The notes: generated by a model not told the origin, from the letters alone. A stretch of DNA of 52,191 nt from RGIG6353 sp045660745 (GCA_045660745.1 JAZREJ010000050.1:1-52191), one strand, 5' to 3'; counted from the stretch's first letter, positions 32,773 through 40,771 are shown. Numbers and translations: made by a program.

Positions 32773-33097
32773 AGCAAACGTTTCTAAAATGCGCTATTTT
32801 GCAGGTAAAATCCTTAATTATACCAAGGACCATACCTACGATTCTTTTCGGCGGAACTCCATTCTTGTTGAAGCTTGTATATTCAATCTCAGCCAGATAG
32901 GGGAGTTTGCACACAAAGTATCAAGGTCCTATCAAAACGAAAATTCCGATATACCGTGGAGATCTCTTTACGGTTTGAGAAATCAGATAGTTCACGAATA
33001 TGAGGGCGTAAACCTAATGGTCGTATGGGATATTATATCCGAAGACCTTCCCAACCTGTATAAAAGGCTTGAAAAATTAGCAAATGTTGGTAAATGA
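32762..33097 (+). CDS. hepT: HEPN-domain (DUF86) toxin, HepT-type ribonuclease
   Basis: This 111-residue helical protein has the HEPN/DUF86 pattern. The catalytic motif R-x4-H-x-Y appears as RNQIVHEY (Arg73, His78, Tyr80), the tyrosine being the AMPylation target in the known HepT toxin. Upstream, ILVEACIFNLSQIGEFAHKVS matches the first helix pair. It overlaps mntA, is the last gene before a terminator, and likely degrades RNA when unmodified. The antitoxin-first order is the normal one for type VII systems. Confidence 0.87.
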   Translation: MRNRANVSKMRYFAGKILNYTKDHTYDSFRRNSILVEACIFNLSQIGEFAHKVSRSYQNENSDIPWRSLYGLRNQIVHEYEGVNLMVVWDIISEDLPNLYKRLEKLANVGK

Positions 33098-33108
33098 TAT
33101 AATTTTAG

Positions 33109-33142
33109 GCTGTAGCAATATAATTTGTTGCAGCTTTTTATT
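33109..33142 (+). terminator. Terminator of the nth-polA-mntA-hepT operon
   Basis: Stem GCTGTAGCAA/TTGTTGCAGC (33109-33118 with 33125-33134, two G-T pairs) followed by TTTTTATTTTG. Confidence 0.75.
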
Positions 33143-33219
33143 TTGTTCTTTTAGTGAATATCAAGACAGCAATCAAGCGTTTGCAAGTAAAAACTGTCCT
33201 TGCTTGGGTCAAAAGGTCA

Positions 33220-33248
33220 TTTACCTACGATTTCATAAAGCCTATAAT
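33220..33248 (+). promoter_or_regulatory. tepA promoter
   Basis: TTTACC (33220-33225), 17 bp, TATAAT (33243-33248). The predicted start site falls within parS site 1, so ParB-type proteins bound there would meet RNA polymerase. Confidence 0.6.
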
Positions 33249-33250
33249 AT

Positions 33251-33266
33251 TGTTTCACGTGAAACA
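33251..33266. promoter_or_regulatory. parS: parS site 1
   Basis: An exact TGTTTCACGTGAAACA, the Bacillota parS consensus bound by ParB/Spo0J. It covers the predicted +1 of tepA. Confidence 0.95.
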
Positions 33267-33318
33267 ATGTGCGTATTATTATTACAAATACGGGAATACT
33301 TATCAAGAGGTGATAAGT

Positions 33319-33945
33319 ATGTGCAACCAAAATGAGCATATAGTAAAAGCGGGAAGAATAGAAGTATTGATGATAACCGGTCAAATAGAAGGCCACACGT
33401 CAGCGCCGTCAGAAATAAAGGTAACAAAATACGAAGAGATACTACCAATAATAGTAGCAATAGAAGAAAATCCGGAAATTCAAGGACTGTTATTATTGTT
33501 AAATACAGTTGGGGGAGACGTTGAAGCGGGACTTGCTATAGCAGAAGCAATAGCGGGTATGAAAAAACCTACGGTTTCATTAGTATTGGGAGGCGGGCAC
33601 AGTATAGGAATACCGCTTGCTGTATCATCAAAGGAGTCATTTATAGTCCCATCAGCGTCCATGATAATACACCCCGTTAGAATGAACGGAGTGGTTTTAG
33701 GCGTAGAACAAGCGTTTAATTATCTTGCGAAAATGCAAGAAAGAATAAACTCATTCATCGTAGAGCATTCATCAACATCCTTAGAAAAGCTGAATTCACT
33801 GCTTTTAAACACAGACGAGATGTCCTGTGATATAGGAAGTATTTTGTATGGCAGGGAAGCGGTAGAATCCGGTATCATAGATAAAGTGGGCAGTATCAGT
33901 GATGCTCTCAATGCTCTGCATAGACAAATTGAACGTTTCACGTGA
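33319..33945 (+). CDS. tepA: TepA/ClpP-fold translocation-enhancing serine protease
   Basis: The 208-residue protein belongs to the ClpP/crotonase superfamily, TepA (YmfB) branch: LNTVGGDVEAGLAIAEAIA, GGGHSIGIPLAVSS (Ser95 nucleophile) and MIIHPVRMNG (His118). TepA is a cytoplasmic peptidase thought to degrade signal peptides or aid export in B. subtilis. Start set at ATG 33319, with AGAGGTGA seven bases upstream; longer upstream frames run through the promoter and parS. Its location between parS sites inside the segregation locus is unusual, and its stop codon lies inside parS site 2. Confidence 0.85.
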   Translation: MCNQNEHIVKAGRIEVLMITGQIEGHTSAPSEIKVTKYEEILPIIVAIEENPEIQGLLLLLNTVGGDVEAGLAIAEAIAGMKKPTVSLVLGGGHSIGIPLAVSSKESFIVPSASMIIHPVRMNGVVLGVEQAFNYLAKMQERINSFIVEHSSTSLEKLNSLLLNTDEMSCDIGSILYGREAVESGIIDKVGSISDALNALHRQIERFT

Positions 33946-33949
33946 AACA
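33934..33949. promoter_or_regulatory. parS: parS site 2
   Basis: CGTTTCACGTGAAACA differs from the consensus in only the first base. The tepA codons CGT TTC ACG TGA form its left part, so the gene's stop codon is part of the site. The degenerate ParB gene starts about 100 bases later. Confidence 0.9.
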
Positions 33950-34053
33950 TTTAATATTTTCTGGATGAAAAGTAAAAAATGTTCGTATACGTGCGTATTA
34001 TGACAATATTCATTCAAAAAGCACTATAAAATATTTACACGGAGGGAATGAAT

Positions 34054-34800
34054 ATGAAATACGCACTTATAAGTACATCAAGAATAATAACACCTAAAAA
34101 TCACGACAAGACAAGATGCGGTAACGGAGAAATAGTCAGACTCGCTAAAAGCATACAAAAACTCGGACTTTTAGAGCCTATAACTGTAAAACCGCTTATA
34201 GGAGGAGATGGATATGAAATAATATCGGGAAACAAACGGTTTTGTGCACTTTCCATGCTCGGAGAAAAGAAAATCCCTTGTATACTGACAGAATCAACGC
34301 AAAATAACTCCTTGATATATATAACGCTTCAAAAATATTCAAAGCATAATCCGTTTGTGCTTGCCGACAAATTAAAGAGAATGCTGACATCAGGAGACAA
34401 AAGCGCCGAAGAAACAGCAGATGCTCTCGGCATGGAAATAACCGAGTTTATAGAATATCTGCTTCCAAGCAGAATGACTCAGATTGAAAGGCAAATAGCC
34501 ATTGAAAATAGACTTTCAGAAGAAAATATACGAAAAATTGCAACAGAACCCGAGTTAAAGAAAAGACTTGATGCGTTGTCAGTATACATATCGGGTAAAA
34601 CACCTTCAGGTCTCTCTATGGCAAAAAAAGCAAAAGCAAGGCGAAACGTCCCGCGAGGTGAACTGAAGCTGTTTGAAAACACAGTAAAACGTGCTATATC
34701 GCTTCTTGAAGGCTTAGGTTATTCGGCAAAAAACGAGACATCAGAGTTTGGGAATAATATAGAGTATAAAATTAAGCTTTCAAAATCAGTTGCAAATTAA
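34054..34800 (+). CDS. Divergent ParB/Noc-like protein with degenerate CTPase motifs
   Basis: The 248-residue protein has the ParB N-domain layout (LAKSIQKLGLLEPITVKP, then a GYEIISGNKRFCALSMLG box) and a central helix-turn-helix region (SAEETADALGMEITEFIEYLL). The CTP-binding box GERRxRA of ParB is GNKRFCA here (59-65), and the ENLQR box is LQKYSKHN (92-99). It may bind parS-like DNA without normal CTP gating. Start set at ATG 34054, eight bases after GGAGG; the ATG at 34048 is too close. Position next to parA suggests a Noc-like role, but the sequence is too divergent to call it Noc. Confidence 0.75.
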   Translation: MKYALISTSRIITPKNHDKTRCGNGEIVRLAKSIQKLGLLEPITVKPLIGGDGYEIISGNKRFCALSMLGEKKIPCILTESTQNNSLIYITLQKYSKHNPFVLADKLKRMLTSGDKSAEETADALGMEITEFIEYLLPSRMTQIERQIAIENRLSEENIRKIATEPELKKRLDALSVYISGKTPSGLSMAKKAKARRNVPRGELKLFENTVKRAISLLEGLGYSAKNETSEFGNNIEYKIKLSKSVAN

Positions 34801-34808
34801 CCGCCAAC

Positions 34809-34834
34809 GGCAATGTTTCACGTGAAACATTGCC
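34809..34834. promoter_or_regulatory. parS: parS site 3 within a 26 bp perfect palindrome
   Basis: The core 34814-34829 is an exact TGTTTCACGTGAAACA. The symmetry extends to GGCAA on the left and TTGCC on the right, 26 bp in all, followed by TTTCTGTTTT. The RNA could fold as a terminator for the preceding gene, so one sequence may serve both as parS and as terminator. Confidence 0.92.
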
Positions 34835-34923
34835 TTTCTGTTTTGCAGTAATTCTCTTGTCATAATCAAAGGCTTGCATTATCCAACGAACTAAAATTTA
34901 CACCTTAATTTTGTGAAATTGCA

Positions 34924-34952
34924 TTGACAATCAGACTATATATTGGTATAAT
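34924..34952 (+). promoter_or_regulatory. parAB promoter, perfect consensus
   Basis: TTGACA (34924-34929), exactly 17 bp ending in TGG, and TATAAT (34947-34952). It lies 95 bp right of parS site 3, within reach of spreading ParB. Confidence 0.75.
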
Positions 34953-35159
34953 AATTAATATATTATATATAATGTAGTAAATTTCATGTTTAAATAGTAA
35001 ATATCAAAAAGTAGCCTTATGTAGCAATCATTTGCATACGCTTACAATTTCAAGGCAGACTTTTGTATTACAAGTAATTCTGATGCAATTTTGCTTATGT
35101 AATAAACAAAGCCATCAGAATATCATATAAATCAGTAAAACCCTTAAAGGACGGTTAAA

Positions 35160-35927
35160 ATGGGAAAAATAATAGCTTTTGCCAACCAGAAGGGCGGAGT
35201 AGGAAAAACAACGTCCGCAGTTAATATAGCGGCAGATATAGGGCATCTCGGATTTTCAACACTTTTGATAGATTGCGACCCACAAGGCAACGCTTCAAGT
35301 GCCGTAGGCGGAGACGTTGACAAGACGAATACATTTGATATCCTTGTAAACGGTGAGGATCCAAGAAAATCAATTCAAAAGACAAAGTTCAAGAATCTTT
35401 CGGTTATTCCTTCCGATATGAATCTTGCGGCGGCAGATATTGAGCTTTCAGGTAAGGAAAAACGAGAATCGGTTTTGAGAGAGGCTCTTGATACTGTCAG
35501 GGCGGATTATGATTACATAATTTTAGACTGTCCGCCATCTTTAAGCCTTATAACCATAAATGCGCTTTCGGCTTCAGACAGCGTTGTCGTACCCATGCAG
35601 TGCGAATATTTTGCACTTGAAGGTCTTTCACAGCTTATATTTACTCTCAAACAGGTAAAACGGCTGTACAATCCGTCGCTCGAATTACTTGGTATAATAC
35701 TCACCATGTTTGACGGAAGACTTAATCTTTCATTACAAGTCATGGAGGAGATACGTCGTCACTTCCCGGATAAGATATTTGCTCACGCCATTCCGCGTGC
35801 CGTAAGACTTTCCGAGGCTCCGAGTCACGCAAAGCCCATTCTCTATTACGACAAGTATTCAAAGGGTTCGCTCTGCTACCTTGAAGTTGCAAAGGAACTT
35901 CTGAAACGATGCGGAAATAATATATAA
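35160..35927 (+). CDS. parA: Chromosome-partitioning ATPase ParA/Soj
   Basis: The 255-residue ATPase has the deviant Walker A KGGVGKTTSAVN (11-22), DCDPQGNASS and DYIILDCPPSLSLIT (Walker B region), as in Soj/ParA. It binds DNA non-specifically as an ATP dimer, and is moved by ParB-stimulated hydrolysis to segregate origins. In B. subtilis Soj also acts on DnaA. The ATG follows AAAGGA. parB is 51 bases downstream. Confidence 0.95.
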   Translation: MGKIIAFANQKGGVGKTTSAVNIAADIGHLGFSTLLIDCDPQGNASSAVGGDVDKTNTFDILVNGEDPRKSIQKTKFKNLSVIPSDMNLAAADIELSGKEKRESVLREALDTVRADYDYIILDCPPSLSLITINALSASDSVVVPMQCEYFALEGLSQLIFTLKQVKRLYNPSLELLGIILTMFDGRLNLSLQVMEEIRRHFPDKIFAHAIPRAVRLSEAPSHAKPILYYDKYSKGSLCYLEVAKELLKRCGNNI

Positions 35928-35978
35928 ACACAAAATATAGTATATAAAATTAATATAATATCAATATATAGGTGTTAA

Positions 35979-36866
35979 ATGAAGAAAAACAGTTTAGGAC
36001 GAGGGCTTGATACGCTGTTCTCGGGCGACGCTTTTGACAACGCTTCAAACGACAGTGTAACAGAGGTCGATATTTCAAGCGTATATCCTGATGAAAATCA
36101 GCACAGAAAGATATTCAACACCGAAACGCTTGAAGAGCTTGCAGAGTCCATCAAGCTTCACGGTATAATACAGCCGATAACCGTCAGAAAGACCAATGAA
36201 GGATATAAGATAATCGCAGGTGAGAGGCGTTACCGCGCCGCAAAGCTTGCATGTCTTGATAAAGTTCCGATAATAGTTCGTGACGTTGACGAAAGGGAAG
36301 CAGCAGAGCTTGCACTTATTGAAAACCTCCAAAGAGAGGATCTCAATCCCGTTGACGAAGCACGCGGATATGAAACGCTTATCAATACCTTCGGTATAAC
36401 ACAGGAAGAAGCGGCAGACAGAGTGGGAAAATCCCGTCCCGCTGTTGCAAACTCACTCAGACTTCTGCGTCTTCCCGAAAAATGCCTTGAGGCGCTTACG
36501 GAAAAGTTCATAACCTCAGGACATGCACGCGCAATCCTTTCGCTCAAAACAGAAGCAGACATGAATCTTCTCCTGAATGAGATAAAAGAAAAAAATCTCA
36601 GTGTAAGAGATGCGGAAAAGCTTTCAAAGAAGATCCTTGACGGAACCTTCGAGCCTCAAAAAAAGCCTTTCTCAATAGAAAGTGAATATCTTTCAAGTGT
36701 TGAAAAGCGCGCATCTGAGTATCTTTCAAGAAAAGTAAAGATAAAGGTACGCACCGACGGTAAAAAAGGCGGAAAGCTCTCCCTTTCTTTCTCAAGTTCA
36801 GAGGATCTTGAAGAACTTCTTGAGCTTTTGTGCGGTGAGAATTTCGTTGATAATCTCGACAGATAA
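35979..36866 (+). CDS. parB: Chromosome-partitioning protein ParB/Spo0J
   Basis: The 295-residue protein starts with KKNSLGRGLDTLF, the ParA-activating peptide. It has GERRYRA (81-87) and ENLQRE (115-120), the CTP-binding boxes, and the helix-turn-helix TQEEAADRVGKSRPAVANSLRLLRLP that reads parS, followed by GHARAIL. The C-terminal dimerisation part is complete. It should load on the three parS sites within 3 kb upstream, slide as a CTP clamp and recruit SMC. Confidence 0.95.
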   Translation: MKKNSLGRGLDTLFSGDAFDNASNDSVTEVDISSVYPDENQHRKIFNTETLEELAESIKLHGIIQPITVRKTNEGYKIIAGERRYRAAKLACLDKVPIIVRDVDEREAAELALIENLQREDLNPVDEARGYETLINTFGITQEEAADRVGKSRPAVANSLRLLRLPEKCLEALTEKFITSGHARAILSLKTEADMNLLLNEIKEKNLSVRDAEKLSKKILDGTFEPQKKPFSIESEYLSSVEKRASEYLSRKVKIKVRTDGKKGGKLSLSFSSSEDLEELLELLCGENFVDNLDR

Positions 36867-36892
36867 AAAGTGATAACATTAATCACTTCACC

Positions 36893-36931
36893 CCCATTGC
36901 ACACCGTCTTGGAGGAATGGGTACATTTTTT
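36893..36931 (+). terminator. Possible terminator after parB
   Basis: CCCATT (36893-36898) can pair with AATGGG (36916-36921), with the loop holding CACC/TGG, followed by TACATTTTTT. The stem is short, so this is tentative. The rest of the 224-base gap up to serS shows no T-box motif. Confidence 0.4.
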
Positions 36932-37090
36932 GTAATATGCAAAATTGCACTTAACGCGCGATTTCATATGTAATAAAAAATCACCTTCTGCTGACCGATT
37001 GTAAATAGAGGCTTTTGTGTTAAAAATAAAAGTTCCCACAAATTTCCATGTAAATAAAAAATAAACTAAATATAAAAAAGAGGATTTACC

Positions 37091-38368
37091 ATGCTTGACA
37101 TCAAACAAATTAAAGAAAACCCCGATTTTTACAAAGAAAGACTTGCAACCCGCGGAAAGGACTTTTCCGAGGAGATTGATAAGCTTCTTTCTCTCGATAC
37201 CGAAAGACGCGCTCTTATCGCTGATACCGAAGCACAGAAGGCAGAGCAGAACAAGATTTCAAAGACCATTCCACAGCTTAAGAAGGAGGGTAAGGATACC
37301 GCTCCCATTTTTGCTGAGATGAAGGCGCTTTCCGATAAAGTTAAGGCTGAAACCGATAAGATATCCGCTATTGACACAGAGATTGAAAATATCCTTCTCG
37401 GAATCCCCAACACTCCCAGTGCAACCGTCCCCGTAGGCGCTGACGACAGCGAAAACGTTGAGGTGCGCCGCTGGGGCAACCCCACAGAATTTGCGTGGGA
37501 ACCTCTTGCACACTGGGATATCGGTAAGAATCTCGGTATTCTCGACCCTGATACCGCCGCAAAGGTAACAGGCACACGTTTCCATTTCTATAAGGGTGCC
37601 GGAGCGCGCCTTGAACGTGCTGTAATCAACTACTATCTTGACACACATACCTCCCGTGGATATACCGAGGTATTTCCTCCCTTTATGGTAAACCGCGACT
37701 CCATGAGAGGCACAGGTCAACTTCCCAAATTTGAAGAGGATGCATTCAGAGTAGCAAACAACGATTACTTCCTCGTTCCCACAGCTGAGGTACCGGTAAC
37801 CAATATGTTCCGCGGTGATATTCTTGACGGTGCAACACTTCCCATTAAGTACTGTGCATACTCCGCTTGCTTCAGAGCAGAAGCGGGAAGTGCGGGACGT
37901 GACCAGAGAGGTCTTATCCGCCAGCATCAGTTCAACAAGGTTGAGCTTGTTAAATTCGCTCATCCCGATAACTCCTACGAGGAGCTTGAAAGCCTTACAA
38001 ATGATGCGACTCACGCTCTTGAGGGGCTCGGACTTCCTTACAGAGTAGTTGCTCTTTCTACAGGTGATATGGGCTTCTCCTCCGCTAAGACATATGACGT
38101 TGAAGTTTGGATGCCCTCTTACAACCGTTACGTTGAAATCTCATCCTGCTCGAACTTTGAGGACTATCAGGCTCGCCGTGCTTCAATCAAATTTAAGGAC
38201 TCCGCAGGCGACAAGGCTCGTTTCGTGCATACCCTCAACGGCTCCGGACTTGCAATAGGAAGAACCGTTGCTGCAATCCTTGAAAACTATCAGAATGACG
38301 ACGGAACGGTAACTGTTCCCGAAGCACTCAGACCTTACATGGGCGGTATTGAAAAAATCACTAAATAA
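37091..38368 (+). CDS. serS: Seryl-tRNA synthetase
   Basis: This 425-residue class II synthetase has an N-terminal long coiled coil (about 30-100, tRNA binding). Catalytic motifs are GTGQLPKFEED, FRAEAGSAGRDQRGLIRQHQFNKVEL (motif 2), EISSCSNFEDYQARR and LNGSGLAIGRTVAAILENYQ (motif 3). It charges tRNA-Ser and selenocysteine tRNA where present. The ATG follows an AGAGGA. In many Bacillota serS lies near the origin, as here. No serine T-box is visible in the upstream 224 bases. Confidence 0.96.
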   Translation: MLDIKQIKENPDFYKERLATRGKDFSEEIDKLLSLDTERRALIADTEAQKAEQNKISKTIPQLKKEGKDTAPIFAEMKALSDKVKAETDKISAIDTEIENILLGIPNTPSATVPVGADDSENVEVRRWGNPTEFAWEPLAHWDIGKNLGILDPDTAAKVTGTRFHFYKGAGARLERAVINYYLDTHTSRGYTEVFPPFMVNRDSMRGTGQLPKFEEDAFRVANNDYFLVPTAEVPVTNMFRGDILDGATLPIKYCAYSACFRAEAGSAGRDQRGLIRQHQFNKVELVKFAHPDNSYEELESLTNDATHALEGLGLPYRVVALSTGDMGFSSAKTYDVEVWMPSYNRYVEISSCSNFEDYQARRASIKFKDSAGDKARFVHTLNGSGLAIGRTVAAILENYQNDDGTVTVPEALRPYMGGIEKITK

Positions 38369-38374
38369 TAGCTT

Positions 38375-38408
38375 TTTCCCGCTGTCTTCTTCGGCAGACG
38401 GCGGGAAA
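38375..38408 (+). terminator. Hairpin terminator after serS
   Basis: A 13 bp stem: TTTCCCGCTGTCT (38375-38387) pairs with AGACGGCGGGAAA (38396-38408), loop TCTTCGGC. The T-run after it is weak (TCTTAAACTTT), so read-through into the next gene is possible. Confidence 0.65.
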
Positions 38409-38430
38409 TCTTAAACTTTAAGGAAATAAA

Positions 38431-38850
38431 ATGGGAATAAATTCTTCTGACATCACTTATTTTGTAACGTTTTTCATAATAGGAATACTTATAGCACTTG
38501 CAGTTCATGTTTTTTCACGTCATTTTTGGGGTAAGTTTTTAAAAGCCCTCTTTGATAATGGTGCTTGCAATGAAGAGAGTGCAGTCAAGCTTTCTGATAT
38601 AGGATACGAAAAGAATTTTTTAATTAAATATGCTCTTTCCCATAAAACAACGGTATCATTTATTGTCGGGAAGGTCTTATCGGAAAATAAAGATAATACG
38701 AAATACTATATTCCCGAGGAAAAGAGCCGTAAAGCAGAAGCTCTCTACCGTGCGGACGGACTTTCTCTGCGTTCGTTTGTCGCACTCATAGTAGTGCTTG
38801 TAGCAGTACTTTTACTGTGTAAATACGTTGTTCCATATATTTTCGACTGA
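38431..38850 (+). CDS. Hypothetical two-helix membrane protein
   Basis: The 139-residue protein has an N-terminal transmembrane helix (about 9-28) and a C-terminal one (about 115-135) around a central soluble segment. That segment includes LSDIGYEKNFLIKYALSHKTTVSFIVGK and a KYYIPEEKSRKAEALYRADGLSLRSF stretch. I do not recognise the family. The ATG follows TAAGGAAATAAA. A MORN-repeat membrane protein starts 11 bases after its stop, so the two likely act together at the membrane. Confidence 0.65.
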   Translation: MGINSSDITYFVTFFIIGILIALAVHVFSRHFWGKFLKALFDNGACNEESAVKLSDIGYEKNFLIKYALSHKTTVSFIVGKVLSENKDNTKYYIPEEKSRKAEALYRADGLSLRSFVALIVVLVAVLLLCKYVVPYIFD

Positions 38851-38861
38851 AAGAGAAAAAA

Positions 38862-39827
38862 ATGAAAAAGAGAAAACTTAATCCAATAATAATCGTACTT
38901 CTCTGTGCTTTCTGTGCAGTTATAATAATGTTTCTTGTGCTTTATCTTATGGGATACAGATATATAAATGATGAAGGACTCGGTATAAAATTTATAGGCA
39001 TGACCGAAAGCGGAGTGCCTAAGGATGGAAAACTGTATTATTCAAACGGCGCCAAGGGTACACTTGACAGTAAAACGTCCTCGCTTATTCTTAACAACGG
39101 CGAACAGTACACAGGAGAGCTTAAAGGCTTTCTCCCACACGGTGAAGGTGTTTTTAAAACCGCTGACGGCAACGTATACGACGGAACGTTTTTAAACGGA
39201 GAATGTACGGGAAAGGCTCACGTTACCTACAATACAAACGACGTTTATGACGGTGATATGGTAAAAGGTAAGCGTGAAGGCAGAGGAACTTATACCTCTG
39301 AATCCGGCTCTGTGTACACAGGTGGATTTACAAATAACAATAAAAATGGAAAAGGCTATTCGGTTTCTGCCGACGGTTCGGTTTATATTGGAGAATATAA
39401 AAATTCAATAAAAGACGGATTCGGTGCTTTCCTTTTTGAAAACGGTGATATTTACGTCGGAGAATTTGTAAACGATAAGAGAACAGGCAAGGGAATATAT
39501 GTTTGGGCAAAGAGTGAGGAATATTCTTCCGAATTTGACGAAATGTTCAACATAGAATTTACCGAAGAGTTTGAAGAAAAGTTTTTTAAATATTTTGAAA
39601 ACGAATTTTTTCTTCACTTTGCAGCATCCGACAGTATAGCAGAAGAATATGATCTTCCTTTCTGGCAGAGTCTTGAAAAGATCCTTTCACGCTCACAGGT
39701 GGAATGTTATATAGGAGAGTTCAACGAAAACATTATAGAGGGACAGGGAAAATATACCTGGCTTTCGGGAATAGTTGTCGACGGTGAATTTGAAAACGGT
39801 GATATAAAGAAAAATACTGAAGAATAA
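38862..39827 (+). CDS. MORN-repeat membrane-anchored protein
   Basis: The 321-residue protein has a single N-terminal transmembrane segment (about 9-31). About seven tandem MORN repeats follow (residues 50-230): YTGELKGFLPHGEGVF, YDGTFLNGECTGKAH, YDGDMVKGKREGRGTY, YTGGFTNNNKNGKGY, YIGEYKNSIKDGFGAF and YVGEFVNDKRTGKGIYVW. A Glu/Phe-rich linker (EFTEEFEEKFFKYFENEFF) and one final repeat (YIGEFNENIIEGQGKYTW) close it. The repeats probably face outward and bind lipid, wall or protein partners. Paired with the preceding membrane protein. Confidence 0.8.
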   Translation: MKKRKLNPIIIVLLCAFCAVIIMFLVLYLMGYRYINDEGLGIKFIGMTESGVPKDGKLYYSNGAKGTLDSKTSSLILNNGEQYTGELKGFLPHGEGVFKTADGNVYDGTFLNGECTGKAHVTYNTNDVYDGDMVKGKREGRGTYTSESGSVYTGGFTNNNKNGKGYSVSADGSVYIGEYKNSIKDGFGAFLFENGDIYVGEFVNDKRTGKGIYVWAKSEEYSSEFDEMFNIEFTEEFEEKFFKYFENEFFLHFAASDSIAEEYDLPFWQSLEKILSRSQVECYIGEFNENIIEGQGKYTWLSGIVVDGEFENGDIKKNTEE

Positions 39828-39850
39828 CAGTAAAACAAAAAAGGATTGCT

Positions 39851-40741
39851 ATGGAAAAAAAGAAAATAGGATTAAGTATATTTGATGCTCAAAGAATTTT
39901 CGGATGGGAGAGAGCCCTTGAAATATGTAAAGAAAGCGGATTTGATGCCGTAGATTTTAATCTTGAAGCATATTTTCTCGGAGACTCTGTTTACGGTGCT
40001 TCAGACGATGAATTTGAGAACTATTTTACAAATGTAAAAAAGAAAGCTGATTCTCTCGAGCTTGAAATTTCCCAAACTCATGGCAGATGCTGGGGATATG
40101 ATCCAAAAGATGAAAGCCTTAAGGAAAAACACCGTGACATTTGTGAAAAGGATATACATGCAACAAAGATACTCGGCGCTCCGTCCTGTGTTATCCATTC
40201 AATAAATACTACCCGTTGGGGAAAACAGCCTCCAGAAGTAATGCGTTCCGTCAACAAAGAAATGTTTGACGCTATAATTCCTTTTGCCGAAAAATACGAG
40301 ATTAATATAGCACTTGAGACCTTTGGTGGAGCAAGGTATCTCGGTGAAAGAACAAGCGAATTTTTTGCATATCCCGATGAAATGATGAGACAGTTTGATA
40401 GTCTTGACACAAAATATAAAACTATTTGTCTTGATTCGGGACACACACATGAGGCGGGCACGTTTTGGGTTCCACCGGTTGAAGATATGATACGTGCACT
40501 TGGTAAGAATATAACTCTTACACATCTTCATGATAATACCGGTCTTCGTGATGACCACCTACTTCCCACAATGGGCAACATTAAATGGGAGAAGGTTTTT
40601 GATGCATTTGATGAAGTCGGATTTAACGGAGTTTATAATTTTGAGCTTCGCACGGCATTCTTTGGAGGAATGCATGAGGAAGGAATCAACTTCTTCGGAA
40701 AATATTTAAGACGTTTTGTAGACGGACACGGAAAAGTATAA
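39851..40741 (+). CDS. Sugar phosphate isomerase/epimerase-family TIM-barrel protein
   Basis: The 296-residue protein belongs to the xylose isomerase-like / AP endonuclease 2 superfamily. ALETFGG gives the catalytic Glu, CLDSGHTHEAG an Asp-His metal site, LTHLHDNTG the next His/Asp, and FNGVYNFELRTAFF the last Glu. It has no signal peptide and lies 23 bases after the MORN gene. Members convert ketoses or inositol derivatives; the substrate cannot be read from sequence. Confidence 0.8.
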   Translation: MEKKKIGLSIFDAQRIFGWERALEICKESGFDAVDFNLEAYFLGDSVYGASDDEFENYFTNVKKKADSLELEISQTHGRCWGYDPKDESLKEKHRDICEKDIHATKILGAPSCVIHSINTTRWGKQPPEVMRSVNKEMFDAIIPFAEKYEINIALETFGGARYLGERTSEFFAYPDEMMRQFDSLDTKYKTICLDSGHTHEAGTFWVPPVEDMIRALGKNITLTHLHDNTGLRDDHLLPTMGNIKWEKVFDAFDEVGFNGVYNFELRTAFFGGMHEEGINFFGKYLRRFVDGHGKV

Positions 40742-40744
40742 TAA

Positions 40745-40771
40745 AATGCCCCTTGTTTATCAAGGGGCATT
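40745..40771 (+). terminator. Intrinsic terminator
   Basis: Stem AATGCCCCTTG/CAAGGGGCATT (40745-40755 with 40761-40771) with TTTAT loop, just after the isomerase stop. The T-tail is short. Confidence 0.75.

Larger units (their letters stand above)
34801..35159 (+). other. 359-base gap between the ParB-like gene and parA
   Basis: It holds parS site 3, then the parA promoter (34924-34952), then a leader of about 200 bases that is very AT-rich. The leader contains TAGTAAAT twice (34975 and 34995) and GTAGC twice (35011 and 35021). No ORF with a ribosome site and no known riboswitch is visible. Confidence 0.5.

Noticed and set aside
36868..36888. AAGTGAT/ATCACTT hairpin after parB
   Set aside because: Short AT-rich stem without a T-run; unlikely to terminate.
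36916..36972. 18-codon frame starting ATGGGTACA after GGAGGA
   Set aside because: The ribosome site is one base from the ATG, too close, and the frame overlaps the possible parB terminator.
36867..37090. Possible serine T-box before serS
   Set aside because: No T-box motif or long specifier stem is visible; only a weak hairpin and AT-rich DNA.
37259..38014. Long antisense frame (about 250 codons) opposite serS
   Set aside because: It lies wholly under a strongly conserved synthetase, has no ribosome site and no recognisable motif.
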